A stretch of 64,000 nucleotides of DNA from Pseudoselenomonas ruminantium (GCA_015058625.1 SVCA01000002.1:248001-312000), one strand, 5' to 3'. Positions 7,673 to 16,701 are shown, counted from the stretch's first letter. The notes: a model not told the origin generated them from the sequence alone. Program-made: numbers and translations.

Positions 7673-9478
7673 ATGAATACACTTTTTGGTTATCCACTAG
7701 ATTCTAAGATGATTTTGAAAAAGAGAAAACAATTAAAACGTCAACTCTTAGAAAAGTTAGGAACGGAAGTTGGCTTAAATAGGAAAATTGCTATTCTAGG
7801 TGGGTCAACTACTCATGATGTAAAAGATATGCTTGAGCTATTTTTGTTGGATGCGGGAATAGTGCCAGAATTCTATGAATCTGAATACGACCAGTTTTGG
7901 CAGGATGTTATGTTTGACAATCAGGAACTGGTGGACTTCCAGCCGGATATAATTTATATCCATACAAGCTCGCGTAATATAAAGCGTTATCCGCAGATGC
8001 AGGATAGCAGCGAGTCGGTGAATGATCTACTGGAAGAAACTTTTCAGCATTTTGCACAGATATGGGATAAGATTGCTCAAAAGTATCAGTGCCCGATAAT
8101 TCAGAATAATTTTGAGCCCCCTTTTTATCGTTTATTGGGCAATTTGGATTTCACTGATATTCATGGACGGCGTAATTTCATCAATCACCTGAATGAAAAA
8201 ATAGTACAGTATGCGGGTGCTCATGATAATTTTTATGTTAATGATATTGATTACATGGCGGCTTCTTATGGGCTGGAACGCTGGGCAGACGGTTTTGCCT
8301 GGCATATGTATAAGTATGCCTGTGCAGTAGAGGCTATACCTGAATTGGCTTATAATTTGGCTAATATCATTAAATCGCTCTATGGCAAAAAACAGAAAGC
8401 TTTGGTATTGGACTTAGATAATACTTTGTGGGGCGGTGTAGTTGGTGATGATGGAGCAAACGGCATTGAAATTGGACAGGAAACTTCCATGGGACAGCTT
8501 TATAGCGAGTTCCAAACTTACATAAAAGAACATAAGGATATGGGAATCCTGTTGGCAGTCAATTCCAAGAATGATGAGGAAAATGCGCGGGCTGGTTTAT
8601 CGCGTCCGGATACTATTCTGCGCCCGGAAGACTTTTTGATTATAAAAGCAAACTGGGAGAATAAAGATAAAAACATTCTCGAAATTGCACAGGAGTTAAA
8701 TATAGGAACAGATAGCCTAGTATTTGTGGACGATAATCCAGTGGAACGTGACCGGGTAGGCCAGCTAGTGCCGGAGGTCAAGATTCCCGCGATGACTGAC
8801 CCAGCACAGTATATTCGTATTCTTGACCGGTCAGGTTATTTTGAAGCTACTAGTCTGTCAGCTGAAGATGTCAAGCGCACAGCGATGTATCAGCAGAATG
8901 CGGCGCGGAAAAAAGCACAGGCAAGTTTTACTGATTATACGGAGTATTTGCAGTCACTGGATATGAAGGCAGAGATTGCACCTTTTGCGCCAGTGTATAT
9001 GTCCCGTATTGCCCAACTGACCAATAAGAGTAATCAGTTCAACCTGACCACCAAAAGATGTACGCAGGCTGATATGGAACAGTATGCCAGCAACAAGGAC
9101 TACATTACCCTTTATGGCAAGTTGACGGATAAATTCGGTGATAATGGCGTGGTGTCGGTGGTTTTTGGGCATAGTGATGCAGAAGATACCAGTTTGTTCC
9201 ATATTGACTTGTGGTTGATGAGTTGTCGTGTTCTCAAGCGTGATATGGAAGTTGCCATGATGGATGAACTGGTGGCTAAGTGTCAGCTGCGTGGTATAAA
9301 AGTTATCAAAGGTTATTATTATCCCACCGTGAAAAACGGTATGGTCAAGGAGTTCTATCAGCAGCAGGGATTTACCAAAGTCAGTGAAGATGATAAGGGA
9401 AATACAGTGTGGGAATTGTACATAGAAGAGTATGCCAAGCGCAACAAAGTTATTGAGGTGATTGGCACAAATGATTGA
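7673..9478 (+). CDS. FkbH-like HAD-superfamily protein (acyl loading onto ACP)
   Basis: This 601-residue protein has the large FkbH architecture. An N-terminal SGNH-like domain (about 1-210) is followed by a HAD-IIIC core and a C-terminal GNAT-like acyltransferase region (about 440-590). The HAD core has the nucleophile motif LDLDNTLWGG (Asp247, Asp249), the ND motif NSKNDEENA, and FVDDNPVERD. Characterised FkbH proteins take a glyceryl group from 1,3-bisphosphoglycerate, dephosphorylate it and load it on a carrier protein. The ACP partner is encoded at 12521. It heads an overlapping operon and overlaps the next gene by 8 nt. Its codons are AT-richer than the flanks, suggesting transfer. Confidence 0.88.
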   Translation: MNTLFGYPLDSKMILKKRKQLKRQLLEKLGTEVGLNRKIAILGGSTTHDVKDMLELFLLDAGIVPEFYESEYDQFWQDVMFDNQELVDFQPDIIYIHTSSRNIKRYPQMQDSSESVNDLLEETFQHFAQIWDKIAQKYQCPIIQNNFEPPFYRLLGNLDFTDIHGRRNFINHLNEKIVQYAGAHDNFYVNDIDYMAASYGLERWADGFAWHMYKYACAVEAIPELAYNLANIIKSLYGKKQKALVLDLDNTLWGGVVGDDGANGIEIGQETSMGQLYSEFQTYIKEHKDMGILLAVNSKNDEENARAGLSRPDTILRPEDFLIIKANWENKDKNILEIAQELNIGTDSLVFVDDNPVERDRVGQLVPEVKIPAMTDPAQYIRILDRSGYFEATSLSAEDVKRTAMYQQNAARKKAQASFTDYTEYLQSLDMKAEIAPFAPVYMSRIAQLTNKSNQFNLTTKRCTQADMEQYASNKDYITLYGKLTDKFGDNGVVSVVFGHSDAEDTSLFHIDLWLMSCRVLKRDMEVAMMDELVAKCQLRGIKVIKGYYYPTVKNGMVKEFYQQQGFTKVSEDDKGNTVWELYIEEYAKRNKVIEVIGTND

Positions 9479-10316
9479 ATTGGAATTGGCTAATGGGGTA
9501 AAGATTCCCCAAATAGGCATGGGGACATGGCAGATAAATGATAAAGATACTTTACAGGAGCTTATCAAGACGGCCAATGAGCTGGGGTACAGCCTGCTTG
9601 ACACAGCAGCGGCTTACAGTAATGAAATATCTATTGGCAAGGCATGGACCCAACTGGGAATTAAGCGCGAGGACTTATTCTTGTCGGACAAGGTATGGAA
9701 CAGCAATCGCGGTTTTGAAGCTGTGCAGTCAGCCTGCCGCAAATCTTTGAAGAAGCTCAAAACAGATTATCTTGATTTGTATCTTATTCATTGGCCAGCT
9801 TCGCCTAAACTCTATGACGATTGGAAAATTCTCAATGCCGGAACATGGAGAGGCATGGAACAACTTTACCAAGAGGGCTTGGTGCGCGCTATTGGCGTTT
9901 GCAACTTCAAGTCTCATCACTTAGATGCACTATCAAAAACGGCGCAGGTTATGCCTATGGTTAATCAGGTGGAATTTCACCCCGGTATGCCACAACAGGA
10001 ACTGATTTATTATTGCCGAGAGCGGGGGATATGTGTGGAAGCCAGTAGCCCTTTAGGCAGTGGCGCTGTTTTAGTCAATGCGCAGTTAAAAGAACTGGCT
10101 AAGGTCAAGGATAAAACGGTAGCGCAAATTTGCCTGCGTTATGGCGTGGAAAAGGGGCTGGTCGTTTTGCCGAAGACAACCAATCCAATCCGCTTGCAGG
10201 AAAATCTTGCGGTTTATGATTGGGAGCTTTCTGATGAGGAAATGCGTATGATTGATGACATACCCTATTGCGGTGGTATTGGCATTGACCCGGATGAGGT
10301 GACGGAATTTGGCTGA
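9471..10316 (+). CDS. Aldo/keto reductase
   Basis: The 281-residue AKR begins at ATG 9471 (MIELELANGVKIPQIGMGTW), overlapping fkbH by 8 nt and preceded by GAGGTG. The catalytic tetrad is visible: Asp and Tyr in LLDTAAAYSNE, Lys in LSDKVWN and His in YLIHWP. The (beta/alpha)8 fold would use NADPH to reduce an aldehyde or ketone. In this operon it probably reduces an intermediate of the acyl or sugar precursor, but the substrate is unknown. A general housekeeping AKR is the alternative; translational coupling argues for a pathway role. Confidence 0.9.
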   Translation: MIELELANGVKIPQIGMGTWQINDKDTLQELIKTANELGYSLLDTAAAYSNEISIGKAWTQLGIKREDLFLSDKVWNSNRGFEAVQSACRKSLKKLKTDYLDLYLIHWPASPKLYDDWKILNAGTWRGMEQLYQEGLVRAIGVCNFKSHHLDALSKTAQVMPMVNQVEFHPGMPQQELIYYCRERGICVEASSPLGSGAVLVNAQLKELAKVKDKTVAQICLRYGVEKGLVVLPKTTNPIRLQENLAVYDWELSDEEMRMIDDIPYCGGIGIDPDEVTEFG

Positions 10317-11148
10317 GAAAAAAGATTCAAAGACAATTCTAAAAGACCTGCGTAAGCAGATATTTTTGATTGGTTACAGAGGTGGCATGGCGCATTTGGC
10401 ATCCTGCTTTTCTTGTTTGGAAATCCTGTATGCTCTGTACGCAGGTGGAGTATTGAAGATTGACACTACTAATCCAGCGTGGGAAGAACGGGACAGATTT
10501 ATCTTGAGTAAAGGTCATGCAGGACTGGCTTTATATGCCATGCTGGTTCATAAAGACTTAATGACAGAAGTCGAATTTGCTTCCTATCTGCAGGAAGGTG
10601 GCATTATTGGGGGTGAACCTTGTCTGCGGGACAGCAAATGGATTGAGGCCACCACAGGCTCTTTGGGACATGGGCTGTCCTTTGCTGTAGGTATAGCCAT
10701 GGCTTTGAAATTGAAAGGAAGTTCTGCGAAAGTTTATGTTCTTCTAGGTGATGGAGAAATTCAAGAAGGAACTGTATGGGAAGCTGCCATGTCTGCGGCA
10801 GCATTAAAGCTGGATAATCTGGTGGCAATTTTGGATTGCAATGAAATTCAGAAGATGGATTTTGTGGACAAGACTATTGGTGTACCACGCTGGCAGGAAA
10901 AATGGGATGCCTTTGGCTGGCAGGTGGATGCTGTAGACGGCCATAATGTGGAAGCGTTGCAGGTCTGCCTGTCAGAGGTAAATGAAAAGGACAAGCCACG
11001 GTTTGTGATTGCCCATACCATTAAGGGCAAGGGCGTTTCTGTGATGGAACAGAATCCCAACTGGCACTTCAAACTGCCCAAAAGCAAAAAGGAAAAAGCG
11101 GCTTTCACTCAGGATTTGGGGATAACAGAGGCCGAATGGGAGGTGTGA
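10309..11148 (+). CDS. Transketolase-like N-terminal (TPP-binding) subunit
   Basis: The 279-residue protein starts at a TTG (10309) that overlaps the preceding stop by 8 nt, with GGATGAGGTG upstream. It holds the TPP-binding half: SKGHAGLALYAML, TGSLGHGLS, and the GDG motif (GDGEIQEG, about 147-154) with the downstream LDNLVAILDCNEIQ. It lacks the pyrimidine-binding and C-terminal domains, which the next gene supplies. Split transketolases of this kind are common in secondary and sugar-modification clusters, where they move a two-carbon ketol unit. The donor and acceptor here are unknown. Confidence 0.9.
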   Translation: MAEKKDSKTILKDLRKQIFLIGYRGGMAHLASCFSCLEILYALYAGGVLKIDTTNPAWEERDRFILSKGHAGLALYAMLVHKDLMTEVEFASYLQEGGIIGGEPCLRDSKWIEATTGSLGHGLSFAVGIAMALKLKGSSAKVYVLLGDGEIQEGTVWEAAMSAAALKLDNLVAILDCNEIQKMDFVDKTIGVPRWQEKWDAFGWQVDAVDGHNVEALQVCLSEVNEKDKPRFVIAHTIKGKGVSVMEQNPNWHFKLPKSKKEKAAFTQDLGITEAEWEV

Positions 11149-11152
11149 GGTT

Positions 11153-12067
11153 ATGCAGAGTGCTTATATTGGGAAGCTGATGGAAATTGCGGAACATGAT
11201 AATAAGGTCATACACCTGTTGGCTGATAGTGGGACGGGTTATGATGAAATGTTCCGCTATAACTTTCCAAAACAAATCCATAATTTCGGCATCAGTGAGG
11301 AGCACATGGTAGCTGCGGCGGCAGGCATGGCAACTGTTGGTTATGTGCCATTTGTGTATACGGCAGGGGCATTCCTAGCTTATCGTTCCTTGGAATTTAT
11401 CCGGGATGACATTTGTTTCCAAAATCTTAATGTAAAGATTGTAGGCATGGGCAGTGGTCTATCATGGAGCTCTCTGGGACCGACCCATCATACGACAGAA
11501 GATGTGGCGGTATTGCGCTCCCTGCCCAATCTGATGATTCTTTCTCCGGCCACTCCTCGGCAGGTGGCGGCCTGTGTGCAGGCCACTTATGAGCATCAAG
11601 GGCCTGTATATATTCGTATTGGCATGAACCATGAAAAAGAGTTTTTTCCTGATAACTATACATTAAAAACAGCGTCAAATGATGTGTTGCAGGAAAATGG
11701 CGATATCAGTATTTTCGTGACGGGCAGTATTCTGGAAGAAGTTCAAAGGGCAGTGGAAGCGTTGGGAAAAGAAGGATATGGTGTGAATCTAATCAATGTC
11801 CCTGTGATTAAACCACTGGCAAACGGGCAGATTTTGTCCATGGTGAAAAAATCCCGCTTGTGCTTTACAGTGGAGGAACATAATGTGTTGGGTGGCTTGG
11901 GTAGTGCCATTGCCGAAGTGTTGACGGAATATGGTATTGGTGTTCCCTTGCATCGTATTGGCTTAAAGGATACCTTTGCTGTGGGCTATGGAACTCATGC
12001 TGCGGTACGCAAGGCCAATTCCTTGGATGCGCAAAGTATTTATCAGCAGATTAAGGAGCGGTTATGA
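11153..12067 (+). CDS. Transketolase-like C-terminal subunit
   Basis: This 304-residue protein is the partner of the previous gene. It contains the pyrimidine-binding domain, with the catalytic glutamate in FGISEEHMVAAAAGMA (about Glu49), and the C-terminal transketolase domain (about 170-300, VEEHNVLGGLGSAIAEVL). The fold also resembles DXS or E1-beta, but the size and the split match transketolase B. It starts four bases after the N-subunit stop and shares an ATGA overlap with the next gene. The two subunits would form one thiamine-diphosphate enzyme. Confidence 0.9.
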   Translation: MQSAYIGKLMEIAEHDNKVIHLLADSGTGYDEMFRYNFPKQIHNFGISEEHMVAAAAGMATVGYVPFVYTAGAFLAYRSLEFIRDDICFQNLNVKIVGMGSGLSWSSLGPTHHTTEDVAVLRSLPNLMILSPATPRQVAACVQATYEHQGPVYIRIGMNHEKEFFPDNYTLKTASNDVLQENGDISIFVTGSILEEVQRAVEALGKEGYGVNLINVPVIKPLANGQILSMVKKSRLCFTVEEHNVLGGLGSAIAEVLTEYGIGVPLHRIGLKDTFAVGYGTHAAVRKANSLDAQSIYQQIKERL

Positions 12068-12492
12068 AGGAATATACTTTTGACCAGTTGGAAATAGGGC
12101 AGACAGCAACCTTCAGCCGCAGGATTACAGTCGAAATGGAAAATGCGTTCCGGGAGATTAGTGGGGATGAGAATCCCCTGCATTGTGATGATGATTTTGC
12201 CCAGAATGCCAGTGATGGTAAATTTTCCCGTCATGTAGCCTTTGGGATGTTGACGGCATCAATGTATTCCACTATGGCAGGAATGCATTTGCCGGGAAAG
12301 TATAGTCTGATTCATAGTTTAGATAATATATCTTTCCAGCAGCCTGTTTTTGCAGGAGATGAGCTTACTGTCATCGGCAAGGTGGTGGATAAAGATGAAA
12401 ATTTACATTTGCTTCGCTTGAAGGTTGTTATTAAAAATCAAGCACAGAAAGTTGTGTCCAAGGCCATGATGAAAGTTGTGGTCTTACGATAA
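12064..12492 (+). CDS. MaoC-like hot-dog dehydratase/hydratase
   Basis: The 142-residue single hot-dog protein carries the R-hydratase signature SGDENPLHCDDDFA (about 34-47), with the Asp-His pair that activates water in MaoC enzymes. FSRHVAFGMLTASMYS follows. It would dehydrate or hydrate a 3-hydroxyacyl thioester, here probably on the ACP encoded directly downstream. It is coupled to the upstream gene by an ATGA overlap. Confidence 0.88.
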   Translation: MKEYTFDQLEIGQTATFSRRITVEMENAFREISGDENPLHCDDDFAQNASDGKFSRHVAFGMLTASMYSTMAGMHLPGKYSLIHSLDNISFQQPVFAGDELTVIGKVVDKDENLHLLRLKVVIKNQAQKVVSKAMMKVVVLR

Positions 12493-12520
12493 GATTTTTT
12501 GATTATGGAGGATGTTAAAA

Positions 12521-12763
12521 ATGACGAGAGAAGAAGTTTATGAGCGTTTGAACAATGTATTCCGTGATGTGTTTGATGATGAAACCATCACATTGACGGA
12601 TGAAACGACAGCCAATGACATTGAGGATTGGGATTCTTTTGAGCATATCAATCTGGTTGTGGCCGTACAGGATGAATTTTCTTTCAAGATTCCCATGGGC
12701 AAAGTTGTTTCTATGCAGAATGTGGGCGAAATGGTAGATATCATCATGGAGCTGGGGAAGTAA
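12521..12763 (+). CDS. Acyl carrier protein
   Basis: The 80-residue carrier begins at ATG 12521 with GGAGG nine bases upstream; the ATG at 12512 lies inside the ribosome-binding site. The phosphopantetheine attachment motif is DWDSFEHINL with Ser39. DSF replaces the usual DSL, as in other carriers that partner FkbH-type HAD proteins. The four-helix profile and acidic character are normal. It should carry the acyl group made by the operon and hand it to the MBOAT protein four bases downstream. Confidence 0.9.
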   Translation: MTREEVYERLNNVFRDVFDDETITLTDETTANDIEDWDSFEHINLVVAVQDEFSFKIPMGKVVSMQNVGEMVDIIMELGK

Positions 12764-12766
12764 GAA

Positions 12767-14272
12767 ATGAGTTTAACCAGTTTTAGTTTCTTTGTTTTTC
12801 TCATAGCTACGGTGGTGCTGTATTATGCTGTGCCTAAGATGCAAAAGTATATCTTGCTGGTGGCTAGTTTTCTCTTTTTCTTAAAGGCAGCTCCTGTCAG
12901 TGTGGGCTGGATGCTTCTCTTGATGGCCTATATTCTGTTTGTTACTTATGGCGGGGCTATTGCTATTGAAAAGACAGAGGGGGGCAAGAGGGATATTATT
13001 TCTTTCCTGACGATTCTAGGATTGTCAGCAACGCTATTTGTATTGAAATATGCTTTCAATATGGGGGAACTTATTTCTTCCCTGCTAGCATTGAATGCAA
13101 ATTTATCTTGGCTGGATTTGGTGCCCATTATGGGGCTTTCCTATTTTACACTGTCAGCTATTGGCTATGTGCTGGATGTACGTTGGCAGATGTACCCAGC
13201 TGAGCGGAATATTGCCACGGTAGCGCTATTTATCTATTATTTCCCACAAGTGGTATCCGGGCCTGTGACAAGATTTTCCGCCATGCGTAAACAGATTTTA
13301 GAACGAACGGCCTTGGAATACGATAATATTGAATACGGCCTGCGGCGGATGCTTTGGGGGTACTTCAAGAAACTGGTAATATCGGAACGCTTTGCCATGA
13401 TTGTGCAGGCAGTTTACGCTAATCCACAGAATTATGGAGGGACGGATATTGTTATAGCTACTTTGTGCTATGCAATACAACTGTATACAGATTTTTCCGG
13501 TTGCATGGATATTGTGTTGGGAACATCAGCGTTATTCGGTATTCGCTTGCCGGAGAACTTCCGTGCGCCTTTCTTCTCGAAGACAGTGCAGGAATTTTGG
13601 CAACGGTGGCATATTACCTTAGGCTTGTGGTTCAAGGATTATGTAATGTACCCTGTTCAGATTTCTACGCCGATGGTAAAATTGGGCAAGTTCTGCAAGC
13701 AACAATATGGTAAGAAGGTTGGTAAGAAAGTTCCTTTTTATGTTTCCATGTTGGTGTTGTGGTTTCTGATTGGAGTATGGCATGGTTGTACTGCTCATTA
13801 CTTTGTGGCTTCGGCTCTCGTCCCCTGTACGCTGTTGATGATTAGCGACCTAGGGAGTAGCTATTTTACGAAAATGGGGCAAAACTTGCCTTGGCAGGAT
13901 AATTCTCTGATATGGGATAATGTCAATCGATTGAAAACGTTGTTGTTGATTTGTATCTGCTGGGTGTTTGTATGTGCGGAGAGTGTACCTGCGGGGATGG
14001 TAGCTTTATATGACATATTAACGAATATTGGTGATTGTCATATGACAGAGTTATGGAAAGCTGCTCATATTGGCTCCAATTTTAGTGTTATGATTTTAGG
14101 GATGGCAGTACTTATTTTTGCGGATTACTTAGAGGATAAGGGGACATCTCTTTATGAAATACTTAATAAACGCTCATGGTGGGTTCGTACAGTCATTCTT
14201 TATGTAGAAATTATTCTGATTATAGACAAGGGCTTAGTTGGGAAGTCTGAGTTTATTTATTTTCAATTCTGA
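12767..14272 (+). CDS. MBOAT-family O-acyltransferase (DltB/AlgI-like)
   Basis: The 501-residue polytopic membrane protein has about 11 helices. Conserved MBOAT segments are visible: YYFPQVVSGPVTRFSAM, IQLYTDFSGCMDIVLGTSALFGI, ENFRAPFFSKTVQEFWQRWHITL, and the catalytic His in FLIGVWHGCTAHYF (about residue 338). DltB and AlgI move acyl groups across the membrane onto a surface polymer with a membrane-anchored partner, here the next gene. The acyl donor is inferred to be the ACP at 12521. The acceptor (LPS, capsule, glycan or flagellin glycan) is unknown. Confidence 0.92.
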   Translation: MSLTSFSFFVFLIATVVLYYAVPKMQKYILLVASFLFFLKAAPVSVGWMLLLMAYILFVTYGGAIAIEKTEGGKRDIISFLTILGLSATLFVLKYAFNMGELISSLLALNANLSWLDLVPIMGLSYFTLSAIGYVLDVRWQMYPAERNIATVALFIYYFPQVVSGPVTRFSAMRKQILERTALEYDNIEYGLRRMLWGYFKKLVISERFAMIVQAVYANPQNYGGTDIVIATLCYAIQLYTDFSGCMDIVLGTSALFGIRLPENFRAPFFSKTVQEFWQRWHITLGLWFKDYVMYPVQISTPMVKLGKFCKQQYGKKVGKKVPFYVSMLVLWFLIGVWHGCTAHYFVASALVPCTLLMISDLGSSYFTKMGQNLPWQDNSLIWDNVNRLKTLLLICICWVFVCAESVPAGMVALYDILTNIGDCHMTELWKAAHIGSNFSVMILGMAVLIFADYLEDKGTSLYEILNKRSWWVRTVILYVEIILIIDKGLVGKSEFIYFQF

Positions 14273-14288
14273 AAGGCTGGCTTGATTT

Positions 14289-15362
14289 GTGAATAAATGG
14301 ATTAAATTGTTGGTATTCCTGCCAATTCCTTTGTTTATGCTGTTGATAAATTATTTAGTGGATCCATCAGGGATTTTTCATGATGATTATCAAGCAGTGG
14401 CAAAATCAGTTCTTGATGGTAATAATGTTTTAATTTTAAGAGGAAATATCAATGAGCGGGAAGTGAAGCATCAACTGATTGAAAATCTACCTGAGCATGT
14501 GGAATGTATAGCAGTAGGGCCTAGCTTGGTTATGGGAGTTCGTAAGGATGATGTGGGAACGGAAAACTTCTATAATCTAGGTGAGAGCGGAGCAGATTTT
14601 TATGATATCTTAGCTCAGTTTGGTTTGTTGGAACTTAATCACAAGAAGTATGATAGAGTGATATTTTGTGTGGATACATACTTTTTTGATGAAAATTTGA
14701 ATAAGACGTTTACTCGCAATAGAGAATTGCGTCCTTTTGCAGACTACATGTTGACTTTACTGGATGGAGCTCAAGACATACCTGTAGAGAGTGTAATGGG
14801 AAAAAAGGGGATAAGTCAATATAAAGAATTATTGTCAGTTTCTTATTTTCAATCATCTCTGCAATTGGTGAAAAAACAAGGTAGGGAGGCATTGGTGGGC
14901 GAACGCTGGACAGTAGTGGACAAAGGTGTTTATGATAAGGCTTATTACATGGCCGATGGCAGCTGGGTGTACGCATTAAAGACTCAAAAGCAGGATGAAA
15001 AAGATGTTATCAAAGAGTCAAATGAATATAATGTGGAGAAACAGTTTTCTAAGGGAAAACATTTGAGCAGTTACCAGCAAGAAACTTTTGAAAAATTATT
15101 GCAGTACCTGCAAGCGAGGCATGTACAAGTAGAGTTGTTCTTATGTCCTGTATCGCCAACTTTGTGGGGACGGATAGATAATGATGATTATCATGTGTTG
15201 GGAGAGTTAGAGTCCTTTGCACATAGTATGGCTGATAAGTACAACCTAAAGCTTACAGGTGCTTATAATCCGCATACTTTGGGGATGGGAGATAAGGATT
15301 TTTACGATTCCCGTCATGTACGGCACGAGCTGTTGAGTACATATTTTGATTTTAAGCCGTAA
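14289..15362 (+). CDS. Membrane-anchored SGNH-like acyltransferase partner
   Basis: The 357-residue protein begins with a GTG and one N-terminal membrane helix (about 5-24), followed by an extracytoplasmic domain. It has a block I-like GPSLVMGVRK (Ser near 79) and a C-terminal FYDSRHVRHE, which matches the Asp-x-x-His end of SGNH/DltD/AlgX-type catalytic sites. Such proteins complete transfer of the acyl group exported by an MBOAT protein, which fits its position directly after the MBOAT gene. Sequence similarity is weak, so the function rests mainly on motif and context. A terminator follows. Confidence 0.7.
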   Translation: MNKWIKLLVFLPIPLFMLLINYLVDPSGIFHDDYQAVAKSVLDGNNVLILRGNINEREVKHQLIENLPEHVECIAVGPSLVMGVRKDDVGTENFYNLGESGADFYDILAQFGLLELNHKKYDRVIFCVDTYFFDENLNKTFTRNRELRPFADYMLTLLDGAQDIPVESVMGKKGISQYKELLSVSYFQSSLQLVKKQGREALVGERWTVVDKGVYDKAYYMADGSWVYALKTQKQDEKDVIKESNEYNVEKQFSKGKHLSSYQQETFEKLLQYLQARHVQVELFLCPVSPTLWGRIDNDDYHVLGELESFAHSMADKYNLKLTGAYNPHTLGMGDKDFYDSRHVRHELLSTYFDFKP

Positions 15363-15377
15363 ACGACTAAGTTATTT

Positions 15378-15401
15378 AGCCTTCCGACTATATGGAGGGC
15401 T
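15378..15401 (+). terminator. Terminator of the FkbH-MBOAT operon
   Basis: AGCCTTCC and GGAGGGCT form a stem with a short loop, followed by CTTTTTAC. Confidence 0.75.
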
Positions 15402-15434
15402 CTTTTTACATATGATTGTTGTCTAAATATGAAA

Positions 15435-15463
15435 TTGACTTTGGTACTACAATATGATACTAT
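15435..15463 (+). promoter_or_regulatory. hicAB promoter
   Basis: TTGACT (15435-15440), a 17-bp spacer and TACTAT (15458-15463) place the expected transcription start at about 15470, which is the hicA start codon itself. The mRNA may be leaderless. Confidence 0.6.
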
Positions 15464-15469
15464 AAAAGC

Positions 15470-15733
15470 ATGAACAGTAAAAATAGAGCAACACTAAAAG
15501 AAATATTTACCAATCCTGTGAAGAGTGGCATCAAATGGACGGATGTAGAGTCACTATTTGTTGCCTTGGGAGCAAAGATATCCGAAGGCAACGGCTCGAG
15601 AGTACGCGTGGAGCTGAATGGAGAACGTGCTGTGTTTCATAGACCGCATCCAGAGAATACCACAGACAAAGGGGCAATAAAGTCAGTTCGTCGATTTTTA
15701 GAGAATGCGGGGGTGAATAAGGATGAATTATAA
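15470..15733 (+). CDS. hicA: HicA-family mRNA interferase toxin
   Basis: The 87-residue protein matches the HicA variant with KEIFTNPVKSGIKWTDVESL, GNGSRVRVELNGERAVFHRPHP and a C-terminal VRRFLENAGV. The dsRBD-like fold and the His-containing FHRPHP segment are typical of HicA ribonucleases (YcfA family). It precedes and overlaps its antitoxin by 11 nt. No Shine-Dalgarno is present, and the predicted transcript would begin at or next to the ATG, which may keep toxin translation low. Confidence 0.9.
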   Translation: MNSKNRATLKEIFTNPVKSGIKWTDVESLFVALGAKISEGNGSRVRVELNGERAVFHRPHPENTTDKGAIKSVRRFLENAGVNKDEL

Positions 15734-16058
15734 AGGTTATATCGGCAAAGTGGAATATGATGAGGAAAACCACATCTTTTCGGGGGAAGTTGTCAATACG
15801 AGAACAGTAATAACTTTCCAGGGAACATCAGTAAAAGAAATAGAAGATGAGTTTAAGGCATCTGTAGATGATTACCTTGAATGGTGTAAGGAAGATGGCA
15901 TAGAGCCGGAGAAGCCATATTCGGGAAAACTCAATGTAAGATTCCAGCCGGAACTCCATCAACGTGCGGCAGTGGCAGCGAAGATATTAGGGCTTTCTCT
16001 GAATGCTTTCATTACTAATGCAGTTACACATGAGTTAAATGCGGTGTCTAAGGCTTGA
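15723..16058 (+). CDS. hicB: HicB-family antitoxin
   Basis: This 111-residue antitoxin has an N-terminal HicB domain (YKGYIGKVEYDEENHIFSGEVV, then FKASVDDYLEWCKEDG) that masks HicA. A C-terminal ribbon-helix-helix segment (KLNVRFQPELHQRAAVAAKILGLSLNAFI) probably binds the hicAB promoter. It overlaps hicA by 11 nt with a good AATAAGG upstream. The pair forms a complete type II toxin-antitoxin module next to an apparently acquired island. Confidence 0.92.
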   Translation: MNYKGYIGKVEYDEENHIFSGEVVNTRTVITFQGTSVKEIEDEFKASVDDYLEWCKEDGIEPEKPYSGKLNVRFQPELHQRAAVAAKILGLSLNAFITNAVTHELNAVSKA

Positions 16059-16153
16059 TAAACAATCTCTATACAGGTTATACTGATGGCAAGAAATGAG
16101 GTCGAGTAATTTCGGCACTTGCAACACACGAGTCCGCATTTTGGGACAAAGAA

Positions 16154-16179
16154 AACCACCCTTTTGGTCGAGGGTGGTT
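16154..16179. terminator. Bidirectional terminator between hicB and thiW
   Basis: AACCACCC pairs with GGGTGGTT, with T6 on the forward side and an A-rich flank giving T-rich sequence on the other strand. The genes are convergent. Confidence 0.8.
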
Positions 16180-16191
16180 TTTTCTATTATA

Positions 16192-16701
16192 TCACTGTCC
16201 GTTTGTTGGGATTATATGGGCTACTTTCTGCAAATTATAGAGGATTACAGCGGAAATCAGGGCGCCGGCGGCGGTGGAGATGAAGAAGGGCATGATGTAG
16301 ACGTAGAACGCTGCATTGCCTGCGCTTTGCCCTAAGAACAGGATGGCCAGTGGGTAAGCGCTAAGGCCGCCCAAGATGGCGGTGCCGAAGACTTCGCCGA
16401 GCAGGGCGGCGGTGATTTTATGGGTGTGGTGGTAGGCCAGCCCGCAGAGCAGGGCGCCGAACATGCTGCCGGGGAAGGCAAGGATACTGCCGAGGCCTAA
16501 CAGGTTCCGCAGCAGCGAGGCGGTGAAGGCTGCCCCCACAGCATACCAGGGGCCTAGCAGAACACCGCAGAGGATATTGACCATGTGCTGGATGGGGGCG
16601 CATTTACTGCCCAGCACCGGAATGGAAAACAGGCTGCCCGCCACGGCAACGCCTGCCAGTACACCGGCCATTACAATTTTTTGTGTCTTGCTGTTCATCA
16701 T
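16192..16701 (-). CDS. thiW: ThiW, substrate-binding S component of a thiazole ECF transporter
   Basis: The 169-residue integral membrane protein has about five helices. It carries ThiW-family segments: SIPVLGSKCAPIQHMVNILCGVLLGPWYA and RNLLGLGSILAFPGSMFGALLCG. ThiW feeds the thiazole moiety of thiamine to a shared ECF energizing module, which is not in this window. The start at ATG 16701 is preferred because AAAGGTGG lies upstream; the GTG at 16713 lies inside it. A TPP riboswitch with its own terminator precedes the gene, which confirms the thiamine role. Confidence 0.92.
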   Translation of the reverse strand: MMNSKTQKIVMAGVLAGVAVAGSLFSIPVLGSKCAPIQHMVNILCGVLLGPWYAVGAAFTASLLRNLLGLGSILAFPGSMFGALLCGLAYHHTHKITAALLGEVFGTAILGGLSAYPLAILFLGQSAGNAAFYVYIMPFFISTAAGALISAVILYNLQKVAHIIPTNGQ

